Of a stretch of DNA of 64,000 bases, positions 10,916-21,504 are shown piece by piece (within the stretch, counting starts at the first letter, position 1; each line of letters starts with the position of its first letter). The stretch is from Gerris lacustris. Its lineage: Eukaryota > Arthropoda > Insecta > Hemiptera > Gerridae. Under the pieces are notes generated by a model. The model had not been told where the DNA came from and ran no database searches. It saw only the letters and a list, made by a program, of their open reading frames with translations. Where the stretch lies: contig OX578282.1 in NCBI GenBank assembly GCA_951217055.1, positions 12,587,877 through 12,651,876 of the forward strand, written 5' to 3'. The position numbers and the translations under genes are program-made.

Positions 10916-11769
10916 ATAAGAAACCTCAAGTCCACAAAAGAAAAACTTTAATTAGAATACTTTCTTTTATTTATAATTCTGGTACTTCTTTCGATTAGTA
11001 CTCCCTTTGGGTTATAAGAAATATGGGGAGTAACTAAGGATTCTTTATTTGGTGTTCCCCTAGATTTTTGTTAAAGAGAATACAAGCTTAATCAAAGAAA
11101 TATGTATTAGCAAGAATATTAACAAAATACTAAATATTAATAAAACTAATACATATCGGCGTTCATCTATCGTTCTGGCTAATGCTCATTCCAATTGAAA
11201 ATACTATGCTATAGTGCTCCTATTCCAACCCCAACAGAAGCCTTAAAGCTTTTCTAAAATCCAACTCCTCCCAATTATTATCAATTCATACAGGTAAATT
11301 GAGGGATTAACCAATAAATTAATAAAAGGGAGTTACCAAGGAAAGAATGTAATTAAAGAGAATAATTCAGTTGGGTTCTCTCCTAAAGGGGAGTAACAGT
11401 CTAAAGATATGCCATAATTCTTACGTAAGTGGCAGTCAGATTTAATTTTTTATTATAAACACCTTTTTTCCTTTATAGGGGGAGAAAATTAATAAGTTAA
11501 GCTATAATGGAAAAAAGCTATTAAAATTCCATTATTAATATAAAAAGCAAATTAATTTTTTTTTACTTTTTTTTTCATCGTTGGTTTATTTAAATTTCTA
11601 GCCTAAGTCGTTAATAATTATACTTGAATTTTTAGTATCCTATTTTTAACACTATAAAAAATAAAAATTTACGGACTTCATAATTATGGACTATACGAGT
11701 ATTCTAACATACATAATTCGGCTCTTAAATGTGACATTCGTTATTAAAAAAAAAAAAAATATATATACG
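10916..11769. other. AT-rich intron, little recognised
   Basis: Two short fragments resemble the ttgttactccc TIR family (ggggagtaac at 11026 and ggggagtaacagtctaaag at 11389). Otherwise nothing with a partner or coding character. Confidence 0.5.
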
Positions 11770-12905
11770 TGTGGTGTCGCGGGACACCCGGTAGGAACGA
11801 AGTTCCTTACATTTTTCATTAAATATAAAATCACACTGCTAAGTACGATACGTTGCTAACTACTCGTTCCAATAAATATTTTTGACTTAATTAGAAAATT
11901 ATTATTAGTAAAGTTATTACATAAAACTTATTAAAAAAATCCCTTGATCCGCTTTTGAGCAATATTATTTTATAACATCAATTTATACTTATATATTTAC
12001 AGTTTTACTGGTTATTTAACACAGTCGATACTGTCAATTTCTGACGATTCTCTTGGTGCACTTTCCATTTTAAATAAGATACGAATACTTTTATCAATGA
12101 TAGAAACCATAATTGAAAAAAAGCGTTGTTTTGTGAATAAATAGCAAGTTTGACAGGAAGAAGGAGCAAGAGAGAGAGAGTATAGTGAGTGAGAGATGGA
12201 AAGATAGAAGAGTTGGGATTGCGCACGAAAGGATACCAAACGAAGTATAGTAGAGGGGGAATCTCTCTACATTCTTAATATTCCACCTATATTAACTACA
12301 AACCCCACACTTCTGACATCAACTTTTAAAAATTGTAAAATAAATCACGTCACTGTAAAAAAAACTGCTGCTTGTATCAGGTTTAAATTTTACATGCCTG
12401 TTTCAATTGTACTTTAGACGATGTGTATGAAGTTTTATTAAAATCGTTACATTAGAAGGTAAGATATCGGTAAAAACGTTGTTATCTTTATTTAAAACGT
12501 TTAGGTCCGATTTAATAAATTTAGCGATCTTTATCACTTCACAGCAGAGTCGGTGTTTGTTTTACCAAGAAAAAATATTTATAAAAGTTGTTTGTCTCAT
12601 TAAATAGATAAAGTTAGAATTTTTTCACGTCCTAAAATTCCAATTTTAAATTTGAAGCTTACGTTACGCGTTGCGCGTGAACGCTTGGGCGGATAACGTT
12701 GTCCATCGCACCTGTCCTGGGCATTGGTAAAATGAACATGTGTACCAAATTTCAATTAAGTCGGTCAACTTTTACACAAGTTATCGTCATCCGTAGATTT
12801 CGTGACGCTTTTTGCGTGATGGTGATTTTGTGACGGTGATTTTGGTCGTTTTTTCGGATTCACTCCCGGGCTCTAGAACGTGCCATAAGGAACTTCGTTC
12901 CAAAA
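11770..12905. mobile_element. TIR-bounded region carrying repeat R8
   Basis: The left end taggaacgaagttccttac (about 11792-11810) and right end ataaggaacttcgttcc (about 12885-12901) are inverse. Between them lies an R8 copy (about 12365-12800: catgcctgtttcaattgtac, agatatcggtaaaaacg, gtgaacgcttgggcggataa). The arrangement suggests that R8 is the body of a non-autonomous element with its own outer termini. Confidence 0.5.
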
Positions 12906-13091
12906 ACATTTTTTAAGCTATTTTGCAGCCTCCTCTACAGTCATTGTCATTTTAATAATTTATTTTGTTTCTCTTTAATCAGATGTAACTAACAATTATC
13001 CGCAAATAATTAGTGTTTATATTTTTGTGTCTGAATTTGATATATTAAATTTGTGTTTATACTTAATATAATATTCTTTGATATTTTCTAG

Positions 13092-13200
13092 GGAACTGTA
13101 CTGCTCAGAGGAGGGAGAAATACCAGATTTGTTAGATAGTCATGGGCTTAGGACTCAACTTCATCAAGTTCAGCAGACTGCAATCAATTTAAGCATGCAG
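13092..13200 (+). CDS. Cep290: CEP290-like gene, internal exon
   Basis: Acceptor ttttctag at 13084-13091; the first base completes a Gly codon with the two carried bases. It then encodes 36 codons (ELYCSEEGEIPDLLDSHGLR ... INLSMQ) and ends exactly at gcatgcag|gtaaga, phase 0. The pattern GL-x-P-x-IDL followed by coiled coil in human CEP290 corresponds to the GELYCSEEGEIPDLL hinge here. It is a short non-helical break between coiled-coil blocks. Confidence 0.85.
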
Positions 13201-13309
13201 GTAAGATTTCATATTTAAATTTTGCTGAATCTTTGTTTCTTGGTGAGTAGTTGGGACACTTGTTTAGGAATAAAGAAAGATAACTATCCACTTAAAATGT
13301 TAAGCAGTA

Positions 13310-13440
13310 TACAGGGTGTCCCAGCTGATATGGAACAACGAGATATCTCCGGAACCATGATAGATAGAAAGATGCGGTTATCAGGGTTCGATAATGCCTA
13401 TGAATGCGCTTCCTGAACAAATGCTGCAAAGTGTGTGGAG
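13310..13440. mobile_element. Fragment beginning acagggtgtccc
   Basis: tatacagggtgtcccagctg followed by atatggaacaacgagatatc opens a 130-bp higher-GC patch directly in front of the MITE copy at 13480. Starts of the acagggtgtccc type are common ends of insect transposons, and a related end tacagtatgtccc is at 47397. Too short to classify. Confidence 0.4.
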
Positions 13441-13479
13441 TTTACATAATAAAAAAAAGTGAATAGGAAGGCATATTTT

Positions 13480-14064
13480 ACTGGGTTTTTATTAGCTTGC
13501 ATTCTTGTTTGTTTGTTTGTTTGTCCGGTACAAATCTGGCAATCGATTTCTAACTAACTTCCCGAATAGCTAGACATTTGAAACTTTTAGCATAGCTCAG
13601 AACACGATGACAATACATTATTTTAACACTTTTAGCCATCTTTCAGCAGAATTTAATTAGTTTTCAGCAAATTTTGCAGTGCGGAAAGTTAGTTCGGAAA
13701 AAATCCACAAGTTATTTTATTTGTTTTGCCGTATCCAATATTTACGCAATCTTTATTTTGACGGGTCTCAAATTTGTGATAGATAAACATTGAATGACAG
13801 CAAAACAGGAAATATTGATTATATTATTTATCGATTATATTATTTCAAATATATCGATGGCACGCTTAGATTTGGTGTTGGGGAGATCCATTGTACAAAG
13901 ATTTATCCTTTTATAGGTTTAGATCAGCTCTCTGGATGGTTGTCATTTATGTGAAGTAAATAAATTCGGAACTATTTTTTTTTCACTAACATTATATATT
14001 ATATAACAATAACAATTATATTATCAACATTACATACGATTCAACAGAAAATTTAAAAACATAG
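13480..14064. mobile_element. MITE with actacgttttta termini, copy 2
   Basis: Same body as 6319-6880 (cccgaatagctagacatttg, cacgatgacaatacatt, atcgatggcacgcttagatt). It includes a stretch (acgcaatctttattttgacg) that copy 1 has lost. The left terminus is mutated (actgggttttta) and the right reads taaaaacatagt. Confidence 0.75.
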
Positions 14065-14229
14065 TATATAAAAAGTTATTTTTATCTTGAAATTATTTTA
14101 AACAAAATTTGGATTCTATGGCTAAAAATATGCATTTTTTACTCTTAGAAATTATTCGCTCCATGCATTTGTTTGCTGTCTGAAGAGTAATGAACCTGCA
14201 AAAATTGAAACTTTGAGTCCATTTTACAG

Positions 14230-14520
14230 CTAAACTAATGGATTTAGGGGAAAAATTCTAGATACAAAAAGTTCTTATTATAAACTCGGATAAAAAAAAT
14301 GATTTCTCGAAAACTGTTCCGACGATTTTTATTTACAAATTCTAAAATATGGCCCATTTAAATACGAACCTAACGTTATATGATGTATTCCCCGGGAAAA
14401 ATCTAGTTTTCGAGATAATGATGAAAATAAATCTGATTTTGTTGAAATCGAAAACAATATGTTTCTGGGATCTGAGACCGACATAATTTGAGAAAAGTAG
14501 TGTGAATTGTCTCGGACCAA
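14230..14520. repeat. Dispersed repeat shared with 33150-33450
   Basis: Words such as ccccgggaaaaatctagttt and tttcgacgattttaattt-like text match 33180-33440, where the family is split by a MITE. Function unknown; no open frame of substance. Confidence 0.5.
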
Positions 14521-14904
14521 TATCTATTTCTTAAATATCTAACAAAGAAATCGTGAGAATAGAAAGAAGCAAAAATAATTAGTTTACAAAGTAAAATTTA
14601 ATCGAAAGGAAAAAATAAACAACCATAAAGGAAAACAAAAATTAAAGAAAAAAAAATCGAATGTATCTAGACTTTAACAAAAACGTTTAAAAGGAGTTTG
14701 AAGTAAAGAAAATATGACCGACACAATGGACTTCGATGTACATGACAGCCTCATTCATGTTTGGTACAATCAGTTATGAAATTCTATAAATGTTCCTTAA
14801 TATTGAATCAAATCTAGAAATGAAACCTGTTCAATACTAGTATCCTTAACCTCTAAAGATTTAATACATCCCTTAATATATAACATCGAAAATTGCCACT
14901 TCTT

Positions 14905-14966
14905 TAGATTGTTACTCCCTTTATAAAAAAAAAAACAACAACAAAGGGGAGTAACAATCTAAAGAA
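14905..14966. repeat. Short hairpin of the ttagattgttactccc TIR family
   Basis: ttctttagattgttactccc is followed by an A-rich loop and ggggagtaacaatctaaaga. It is an internally deleted copy of the TIR element seen at 16037-16186 and 43571-43740. Another short relative lies at about 15965-16025. Confidence 0.75.
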
Positions 14967-15017
14967 GGTGTAGGTAATGTTCTTCTTTAGATTTTTACTC
15001 CCCTTATATAAAAGAAG

Positions 15018-15363
15018 TTCATATTTTACGATTTTGGTAGTATTCATACTACGGAAAGATTAAAGTTTAATTTAAATCAAATTATAATTATTATTAACTA
15101 CAGGAAACAGACAGAGAAAAATACACTCCAGCGCCGGGATTTGAACCACGGGCCTCTATATTTCCAGTATAGCGGTCTACCAACTAAGCTACGCAGGAGA
15201 ATGATTTTCTCTGACGTTAATGATACCTGGTCCCGAATTTAAGCTTTCAATTTTCCACAAGTCTTAGAGTTCAACATTAATGACAGAGAACTAGACCGAG
15301 AAATAACGCTTATAATTATAAAGTACCCAATTAGTACCTGCACCTAGTACAATCAATTAGAAA
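15018..15363 (-). mobile_element. tRNA-headed SINE, minus strand
   Basis: On the minus strand, 15200-15128 reads as a tRNA-like head: gtagcttagttggtagacc (A box), anticodon arm ctatactggaaatatag, and ggttcaaatccc (B box). The T stem does not pair well, so it is not a functional tRNA. The body ends ttaataataattataatttg. The copy at 21505-21808 is on the + strand, and a second truncated unit follows at 15364-15513. Confidence 0.75.
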
Positions 15364-15513
15364 TTCATATTTTACGATTTTGGTAGTATTCATACTACGG
15401 AAAGATTAAATTTTAATTTAAATCAAATTATAATTATTATTAACTACGGGATACAGACAGAGAAAAATACACTCCACTACCGGGATTTGAACCACGGGCC
15501 TCTATATTTCCAG
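15364..15513 (-). mobile_element. Truncated second SINE unit fused to a MITE
   Basis: It repeats the start of the preceding SINE unit 346 bp further on (atattttacgattttggtag ... ccacgggcctctatatttcc). It then stops in the middle of the tRNA-like anticodon arm at about 15514, where the TIR element (gtgtgatatttctttgtccc, to about 15641) begins. This is a breakpoint inside the tRNA-like region. Confidence 0.7.
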
Positions 15514-15695
15514 TGTGATATTTCTTTGTCCCAGAGTATACATTGGACTAAACATCTCTTTTTTTTACAGTTATTTAGTCAAAATAATTTATATTCTAAA
15601 AAAAAAAAAACACAGGGGAGTAACAATCTAAAGATGTACCCAATATTTTATTACTATTAATTTTCTGTTCATCAAAATATGTTATTTTGTTTTAG

Positions 15696-15849
15696 AATTA
15701 TGATTTGAAAGCCGAAGTAATAAAAATGAAGCAAGAATTGGATAAAGAAAAACCAGCGGAAATCAAAGTACCTGAAACAAAGTACCTAGTAGAGGACTAC
15801 GTTCAAACAGAATCAGACTTGGAGAAAGATTCTTCTACTCCAACTGAAG
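15696..15849 (+). CDS. Cep290: CEP290-like gene, internal exon (source of an intronic array)
   Basis: Acceptor ttttag at 15690-15695, donor actgaag|gtaact; 51 codons plus one base. It begins NYDLKAEVIKMKQELDKEK as coiled coil, then turns into an acidic, Pro/Thr-containing linker (PAEIKVPETKYLVEDYVQTE ... SDLEKDSSTPTE). The 3' part of this exon, its donor and the first bases of the intron recur as degraded tandem copies through about 16925. The exon itself is open and in phase with both neighbours. Confidence 0.85.
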
Positions 15850-15859
15850 GTAACTTTAA

Positions 15860-16925
15860 ATTAACTATTTGAAAGGAGACAATCGAGTTCAAAGTAGATA
15901 CATAAGGACCACGTTTAAACAGAATTTGTCTTAAATAAAAATACATTTAATATAAACAAAGTGGCACATTTTTATATTGTTACTCCCCTTATAAAAAACA
16001 GAGGAGAGTAACAGTCTAAAGAAGATGTACGGAATTTTCTTCTTTAGACTGTTACTCCCTTTATAAATCAGAAGTGTGATATTCCTTTGTCCCAAAGTAC
16101 ATTGGACTATACATCCCTTTATCTTAATAGTTATTTGTCAGTCATTTTTATTCTAAAAAAAACATAGGGGAGTAAATCTAAAGAAAGACCATATAAGTTA
16201 ACTTTAAATAAACTATTTGAAAAGAAACAATAGAGTTCCAAGTAGCAAGTTGAGGACTACGTTTAAACAGAATTTGTTTTAAATAAAAATACTTTTATTC
16301 TAACAGAAGGTAACTTTAAATTAATAATTTGAAAAGAAACAATCGAGTTAAGAGGACTACGTTTAAACAGAATTTGTCTTAAATAAAAAAAAACTCTAAT
16401 ATAACAAAAGTTAACTGTTTGAAAAGAAACAATAGAGTTCCAAGTAGCTAGTTGAGGACTACGTTTAAACAGAATTTGTCTTAAATAAAAAAAAACTCTA
16501 ATATAACAAAAGTTAACTGTTTGAAAAGAAACAATAGAGTTCCAAGTAGCTAGTTGAGGACTACGTTTAAACAGAATTTGTTTTAAATAAAAAAAAACTC
16601 TAATATAACAAAAGTTAACTGTTTGAAAAGAAACAATAGAGTTCCAAGTAGCTAGTTGAGGACTACGTTTAAACAGAATTTGTCTTAAATAAAAAAAAAC
16701 TCTAATATAACAAAAGTTAACTGTTTGAAAAGAAACAATAGAGTTCCAAGTAGCTAGTTGAGGACTACGTTTAAACAGAATTTGTTTTAAATAAAAATAC
16801 TTTTATTCTAACAGAAGGTAACTTTAAATAAACTAATTGAAACAAAAATAATTGTATCTGAAACAAAGTAGAGGATCATGTTCAAACAAATCTGTCACAG
16901 ATTCTATTCCAGTTGAAAGTAACTT
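15860..16925 (+). pseudogene. Tandem array of decayed copies of the exon 15696-15849 boundary
   Basis: The exon words gaggactacgttcaaacaga and caactgaag|gtaactttaa, with the intron start aactatttgaaaggagacaa, recur as tgaggactacgtttaaacag, aacagaaggtaactttaaat and tttgaaaagaaacaatagag. gaggac recurs at 16252, 16352, 16454, 16556, 16658 and 16760, with a 102-bp period for the last four steps. A final, more exon-like copy is at about 16860-16925 (gaaacaaagtagagg ... attccagttgaaagtaactt). All copies carry stops or indels. The array is interrupted by TIR elements at about 15965-16186. Confidence 0.75.
16037..16186 (+). mobile_element. TIR element, ttagactgttactccc family
   Basis: Ends cttctttagactgttactcc and ggggagtaaatctaaagaaa are inverse. 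The inner sequence (tgtgatattcctttgtccc ... cattggactatacatccct) matches 15512-15641 and the inverted copy at 43571-43740. About 150 bp, no coding capacity, a typical MITE. Confidence 0.8.
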
Positions 16926-17746
16926 TTTTTTCCCCTAAATATAAAAGTAAAATAAAATTAAATTAAGAAGATATTAAAAGTAGCTATTATACAAAGTAGA
17001 CTGCTACACTCAAAAGGGAAAAATATTTTAAAATTTCATGGAATAAAACGAATTTCTTATTACTTTTGCCTTAGAGCTTATAAGATAAGAAATACGGTTA
17101 TCTATATATGTTTCACTTAAAATCAACATAAACCTTCTTGATATTCTGAAGTAATTTAGTTTGTTGTAAACATGATGTGTGCTTTTCTCTTAAGATCGAA
17201 GAGCTTTTACCTTAAATAAAGTTAAACAATTTAGAGACGCAAATTTTATTAAATTTCAAGTATAAACCAAGACTTTTCTTAAAAGTGGCAAGGTAGTGAA
17301 TGATGTCGACATTTTTATTTATTTATTTTTATTTTAGAGTTTGAAACTAGCAAGAATTCTTCATTGAAAGAACCCTTTCTTTAAACATGCCAAACAAAAA
17401 TGCTTTAGAACTGTCTAATTAGTATAAGACTTCTAGCAGAAAATAACCTAATCCACAAAATTATAACATCTGTCCGTACAAAACTTTCATGGCCACACAA
17501 CATCACCATTTTTTAGTGTTTTATTTTAATATATCTGTAATAATCAATTATTATTGCGAAACCACGTTTAGAAGAACTTTAATAATAGCACTCGACATAT
17601 TTTGTAAGACTAAAAGGTTTAGTGAATGAAATACTAGACAATGTATTAAATTAGATAAAGATTGTGACAAGATATAGAAAATAAATATATTCAATAAGTA
17701 AACATATTCAGTGCTGAAACGACCTATGATTTTGCAAGAATCTAAA
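16926..17746. other. AT-rich intron, nothing recognised
   Basis: No exon-like frame, repeat partner or hairpin stands out between the exon-derived array and the 45-bp minisatellite. Confidence 0.5.
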
Positions 17747-18155
17747 CGTACCAGTAGGTACTTGAATCCTTTTATAACAATAGCGGGTGCCGAAACGTAC
17801 CAGTACTTGAATCCTATTATAACAATAGCGGGTGCCGAAACGTACCAGTACTTGAATCCTATTATAACAATAGCGGGTGCCGAAACGTACCAGTACTTGA
17901 ATCCTATTATAACAATAGCGGGTGCCGAAACGTACCAGTACTTGAATCCTATTTTAACAATAGCGGGTGCCGAAACGTACCAGTACTTGAATCCTATTAT
18001 AACAATAGCGGGTGCCGAAACGTATGTACTTGAATCATATTATAACAATAGCGGATGCCGAAACGTACCAGTACTTGAATCCTATTATAACATTAGTGGG
18101 TGCCGAAACGTACCAGTACTTGAATCCTATTATAACATTAGTGGGTGCCGAAACG
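17747..18155. repeat. 45-bp minisatellite, 9 units
   Basis: The unit cgtaccagtacttgaatcct, attataacaatagcgggtgc, cgaaa repeats with starts of cttgaatc at 17761, 17806, 17851, 17896, 17941, 17986, about 18029, 18074 and 18119. One unit lacks ccag. Since 45 is divisible by 3 and the unit has no stop in one frame, it yields a 159-codon open frame of 15-residue repeats (YLNPIITIAGAETYQ). It is unlikely to be an exon: it sits about 190 bp before the acceptor of 18349-18453 with no splice sites of its own. Confidence 0.9.
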
Positions 18156-18348
18156 GGCAACTCCCGTTGTCAGCCATTCAGCCTCTTTAAGAATTTACGA
18201 AACCGTTATTGTAATATTATTCAACAATTTTGTCACATTTAATAATCCACACCCTTATTAAGTTGGTTTATGTGTGTACTTAAAACTAAAATATGGAAAT
18301 TATTGGTACCTATGTAAACATGATTAATATCTTTGTTTATGTTTTAAG

Positions 18349-18453
18349 AACCAATCAAAACAGCGGAAGAAAGACTTGTTGAAGTAATTGAGGAAAATGA
18401 AGCACTGAGAAAAGGCCTTCATGAAATATTAGACAGCATAAGAGGCCACGACG
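18349..18453 (+). CDS. Cep290: CEP290-like gene, internal exon
   Basis: Acceptor gttttaag at 18341-18348, donor gacg|gtaaaa; two bases complete a Glu codon, then 34 codons plus one base. It encodes PIKTAEERLVEVIEENEALR and KGLHEILDSIRGHD. The ENEALRKGLHEILDSI block aligns with human EENKQLEEGMKEILQAI, an unambiguous CEP290 landmark directly upstream of the most conserved segment. Confidence 0.9.
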
Positions 18454-18935
18454 GTAAAAATAAAACATTATTTATTCACAATTTTTTTCTTTTTTAAATT
18501 GAATATTTTATAGACTAAAAGGTAAATTCAATTTTTTAATTTAAAATAATATCATTTTTTTTATTCCAAAATTAATATTGAAAAATTCGTATGAAAATAA
18601 ATGGGTTATTCTTTCCTCGTGCAGAAATAAATATATATATATATTTATTTTGGAGTTATCAATAAATAAACTTTTTATATAATTGCTGGCGGCCTCACGC
18701 TTATCATTCAATTAAGGAAAGAAAATGAAAATTGTATTTCAGTGGTTAGATTGAAATATAATATATTTTAAAATATTTATCTGTTTTTAGTAAAATCCTC
18801 GAAAAAATTATCCTTGAAGAATTTATCTCATCCTTGAATCCAAAAATATTCTTCATAATCATAAAATAGATGATATTTCAGCAGTCTTTCTGCATGAAAT
18901 CCATTTTAGCAATGTAGTGTTTGCACACTGCAATA

Positions 18936-19232
18936 AGCTACACAATTTGTATGAGTGAGAGACACCAAGGGACGAGATACGCAAGCGTGGCACATAGGAA
19001 CTATTCCAACATCAGACATTATGTCAATAAGATGTTGGCTCGGCATTACGCCATATTATCCTGCATAGTTTCGTCGCGTCCGACTCATCAGAGGCCCGAC
19101 TTAACGATGCAGTACATGGCGTAATGCCAAGCCCACATCTTATTGACGTAATGTCTGATGTTAGAACAGCTTCTATGAGCCACGCTTGCGTGGCACGTCA
19201 CTTGGTGTCTCTCACTCACACAAATTGTGAAA
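18936..19232. mobile_element. Foldback element, about 115-bp arms
   Basis: cacaatttgtatgagtgaga and gacaccaagg ... aacatcagacattatgtcaa, taagatgttgg, gcattacgccat (18938-19052) reads inverted as atggcgtaatgcc ... cacttggtgtctctcactca, cacaaattgtg (19117-19230). Loop about 60 bp, GC-richer than the surroundings. No coding function inferred for the open frames inside. Confidence 0.85.
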
Positions 19233-19498
19233 TTAATTTTGATCGAGTTAGGAGCCAGGGACTCAAACTGTGGGAATCGACCAAATCATCGAATTCTTAC
19301 AAGATCCAATCCATGCAATCCTTAATCCTACGGCCTAGATCTACCTAAATATGCATATCTACCTAAACATATATGCAATTCTCTCTCCTACGTGGCCAAC
19401 CGTATAAATGTTCAAACAACCTTAATGTTCCGTCCATATCCTTGCACATCCTTTCGTTACAAGTCCTTTCACGCCAAGCTCAGACACCATCCGAATTG

Positions 19499-19781
19499 AA
19501 TAATGAACAACTGGAAAGCCTTTCCACAGAATAATTATTATTTATCAAAACTATATAGCTTTCGGCCTTTTGGCCATTATCAGTGCCGGTAAAAGGTGAA
19601 GTAAAACCCCGACGTGGAGTCACTTAAAAGAGTCTTGAGTCCGTTTATTTGTCTTCCAACTGACTCCTCGTCGGGTTTTTACTTCACCTTTTACCGGCAC
19701 TTATGGTGTCTGAAAGGCCGAAAGCTATATAGTTTTGATAAATATTCTGTGGAGAGGCTTGCCAGTTGTTCATTATTCTAT
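19499..19781. mobile_element. Foldback element with hammerhead-like motif in the left arm
   Basis: Arms 19499-19620 and 19660-19781 are inverse (aataatgaacaactggaaag, ctatatagctttcggccttt, gccggtaaaaggtgaagtaa). On the minus strand the left arm reads ctgataatggccaaaaggcc then gaaagctatatag: a CUGA core, a GGCC-AAAA-GGCC stem-loop and GAAA (19583 down to 19560). The right arm has lost the CUGA part. Like 10591-10915 it suggests the end of a Penelope-type element arranged head to head. Confidence 0.7.
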
Positions 19782-20094
19782 TGATATCTACTCCACTTGA
19801 GCTCATAACCTTCAGACCATCCGAATTCTCTCGTCCAGAACCTATCCTCTCCTTATCTTCATGGCAATCCCAGGTGGAAGCTAAAAAGAAAATGACTCCA
19901 TCTTTGAGACAAATTAGATTTTATTCGAAATTAAAGGAATAACACCACTGGGTGGAGTCTCCAAATCAAATCTGTGTCTTAACTGTGTTGTATTTACCTT
20001 AAATGAGAAAAGCTCGATATAATATTAATTTTTATAGTTGTGGCTAAATAATAAACGAAAAAAGCTACTTATAAATATGTTTGTTTTATTTTAG

Positions 20095-20260
20095 GCATGA
20101 GCTCTGTAAACATTCAGTCTGAGTGTCTAGAATCTCTATTAGAAGCTTTAGATTCTAGAAGTGTTAGTGGATGGTATCATCCTGCTATGAGACTTCAAGC
20201 TGCTCTCAACAAAATGTACGGCACAAACCAAGAATTGAGGCAGCAGATTAGAGAGGCGAG
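20095..20260 (+). CDS. Cep290: CEP290-like gene, internal exon (most conserved segment)
   Basis: Acceptor attttag at 20088-20094, donor gcgag|gtaaga; leaves in phase 2. It encodes 54 codons containing SECLESLLEALDSRSVSGWY, HPAMRLQAALNKMYGTNQEL and RQQIREA. This aligns nearly residue for residue with human CEP290 PSLERLVNAIESKNAEGIFD...LTGRNEELRQELRESR. In vertebrates this section lies in the middle of the protein, near the region that binds the ciliopathy partner NPHP5. It is the best single piece of evidence for the gene's identity. Confidence 0.92.
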
Positions 20261-20373
20261 GTAAGAATAAATAGCATATTATAAAGGACAGGATTTTTAT
20301 ATATTGTTTTGAAAATTTTCCTAACATCAACTAATAATTTTTTAGTTTCTAGTGTAGAGAAGTGTAAGTAAAG

Positions 20374-21353
20374 GAATGAATGGTGGTGTGGTTGAAAATT
20401 GAGAAAATCGGAAAGGGTAAGGTGTGTCAGGTAGACGGATAAGCGGAACAAGATTTACTTAGAATACTAACTATAGGGTTATACACCGAAACTGCACAGG
20501 ACCATTTCCGCGCCTATGTTTAATACCGCACACTTCAGGTAAACCACTCAGAAGCAGGTATACAAATTATATGACTCAGGTAAAAATTTATATGTTACCA
20601 AAAACGCAGACTTACACATTGTAAATATTTTTAGCCTTATAATTTAAAGTCTAAGAATATTTACACTTTGGTAATAGGAGTATTTCAAAAAAGTTTATAA
20701 AATACATAATTAACAAAAGTCATTGTTTTATTAAACAAGTAATTAAAAAATAAAAAAAAGATCTTAAAACTTAAAAATTAACCCACTAACAAATTACAAA
20801 CCTTACTTAAAAATTAATTGGAATCTTGATGAAAATGATAATAATCAGCATTTTTCTTTAATTCTCCTATTCGTTCTATTTCTATTTATTCAATATATTT
20901 TGTTTGTTACAGTCTGTTTGGATGGTAACACAACACCGTTTTTAAACACACCACCACACTAATATACTAGATTTTAAGGCCCTTAAATGTGTATATTTAA
21001 AGTTCTCACATACCATAACTATTGTGAATTCTATTTCAATTTACACACGTACACACAAAAATTAGATTCAAACACATTCACAAACAGACATTTAACATAC
21101 TCGAACTAAATTATCAGCTATTAGCTTATCAGCTTTATCATTGATCAAATTATTATTTGTTTATGTATAATTGGTTATATAAATAAACAATAAATCAAGT
21201 GATGTAAAGTGGGCGGTACTGGACTCTACCACTTTTAACCAGGAATAGTGTGTATTCTAAATAAATCTTGTCCCGCTAATCTGCTTACCTGACATACCTT
21301 ACCCTTTCCTATTTTCTTGATTTTAACCCCCCCCCCCCCCCCCATTCATTCGT
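20374..21353. mobile_element. Foldback element of about 1 kb with poly-C in one arm
   Basis: aaggaatgaatggtgg ... gggtaaggtgtgtcaggtag, gcggaacaagatttacttag (20374-20470) is inverse to aaataaatcttgtcccgcta ... cctgacataccttacccttt and cattcattc (21254-21353). Where the left arm has tggtggtgtggtt, the right arm carries an uninterrupted C tract (21327-21343). The inside is AT-rich with no frame. Confidence 0.75.
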
Positions 21354-21399
21354 TTATTACAAGTCGGGGAGTCGAGAAAAAGTTAATGAGTAAAGGTTT

Positions 21400-21465
21400 T
21401 GGTGCCTTTTAAGAACATGTGGTTGGCTAAGTTAGTTTGCGGAACATAGCTTTATAATGATCTGT
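21400..21465 (-). mobile_element. Fragment of foldback element FB1
   Basis: ggtgccttttaagaacatgt and ggttggctaagttagtttgc match the left-arm body of the FB1 copy at 54110-54170. Only about 65 bp are preserved. Confidence 0.6.
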
Positions 21466-21504
21466 TTTCTTTTCACATATGTTAGTTTCAAAGACTTCTT
21501 TAAT

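Noticed and set aside
15128..15200. A tRNA gene on the minus strand
   Set aside because: A and B boxes and the anticodon arm are visible, but acceptor and T stems do not pair, and the flanks belong to a SINE also seen at 21505.
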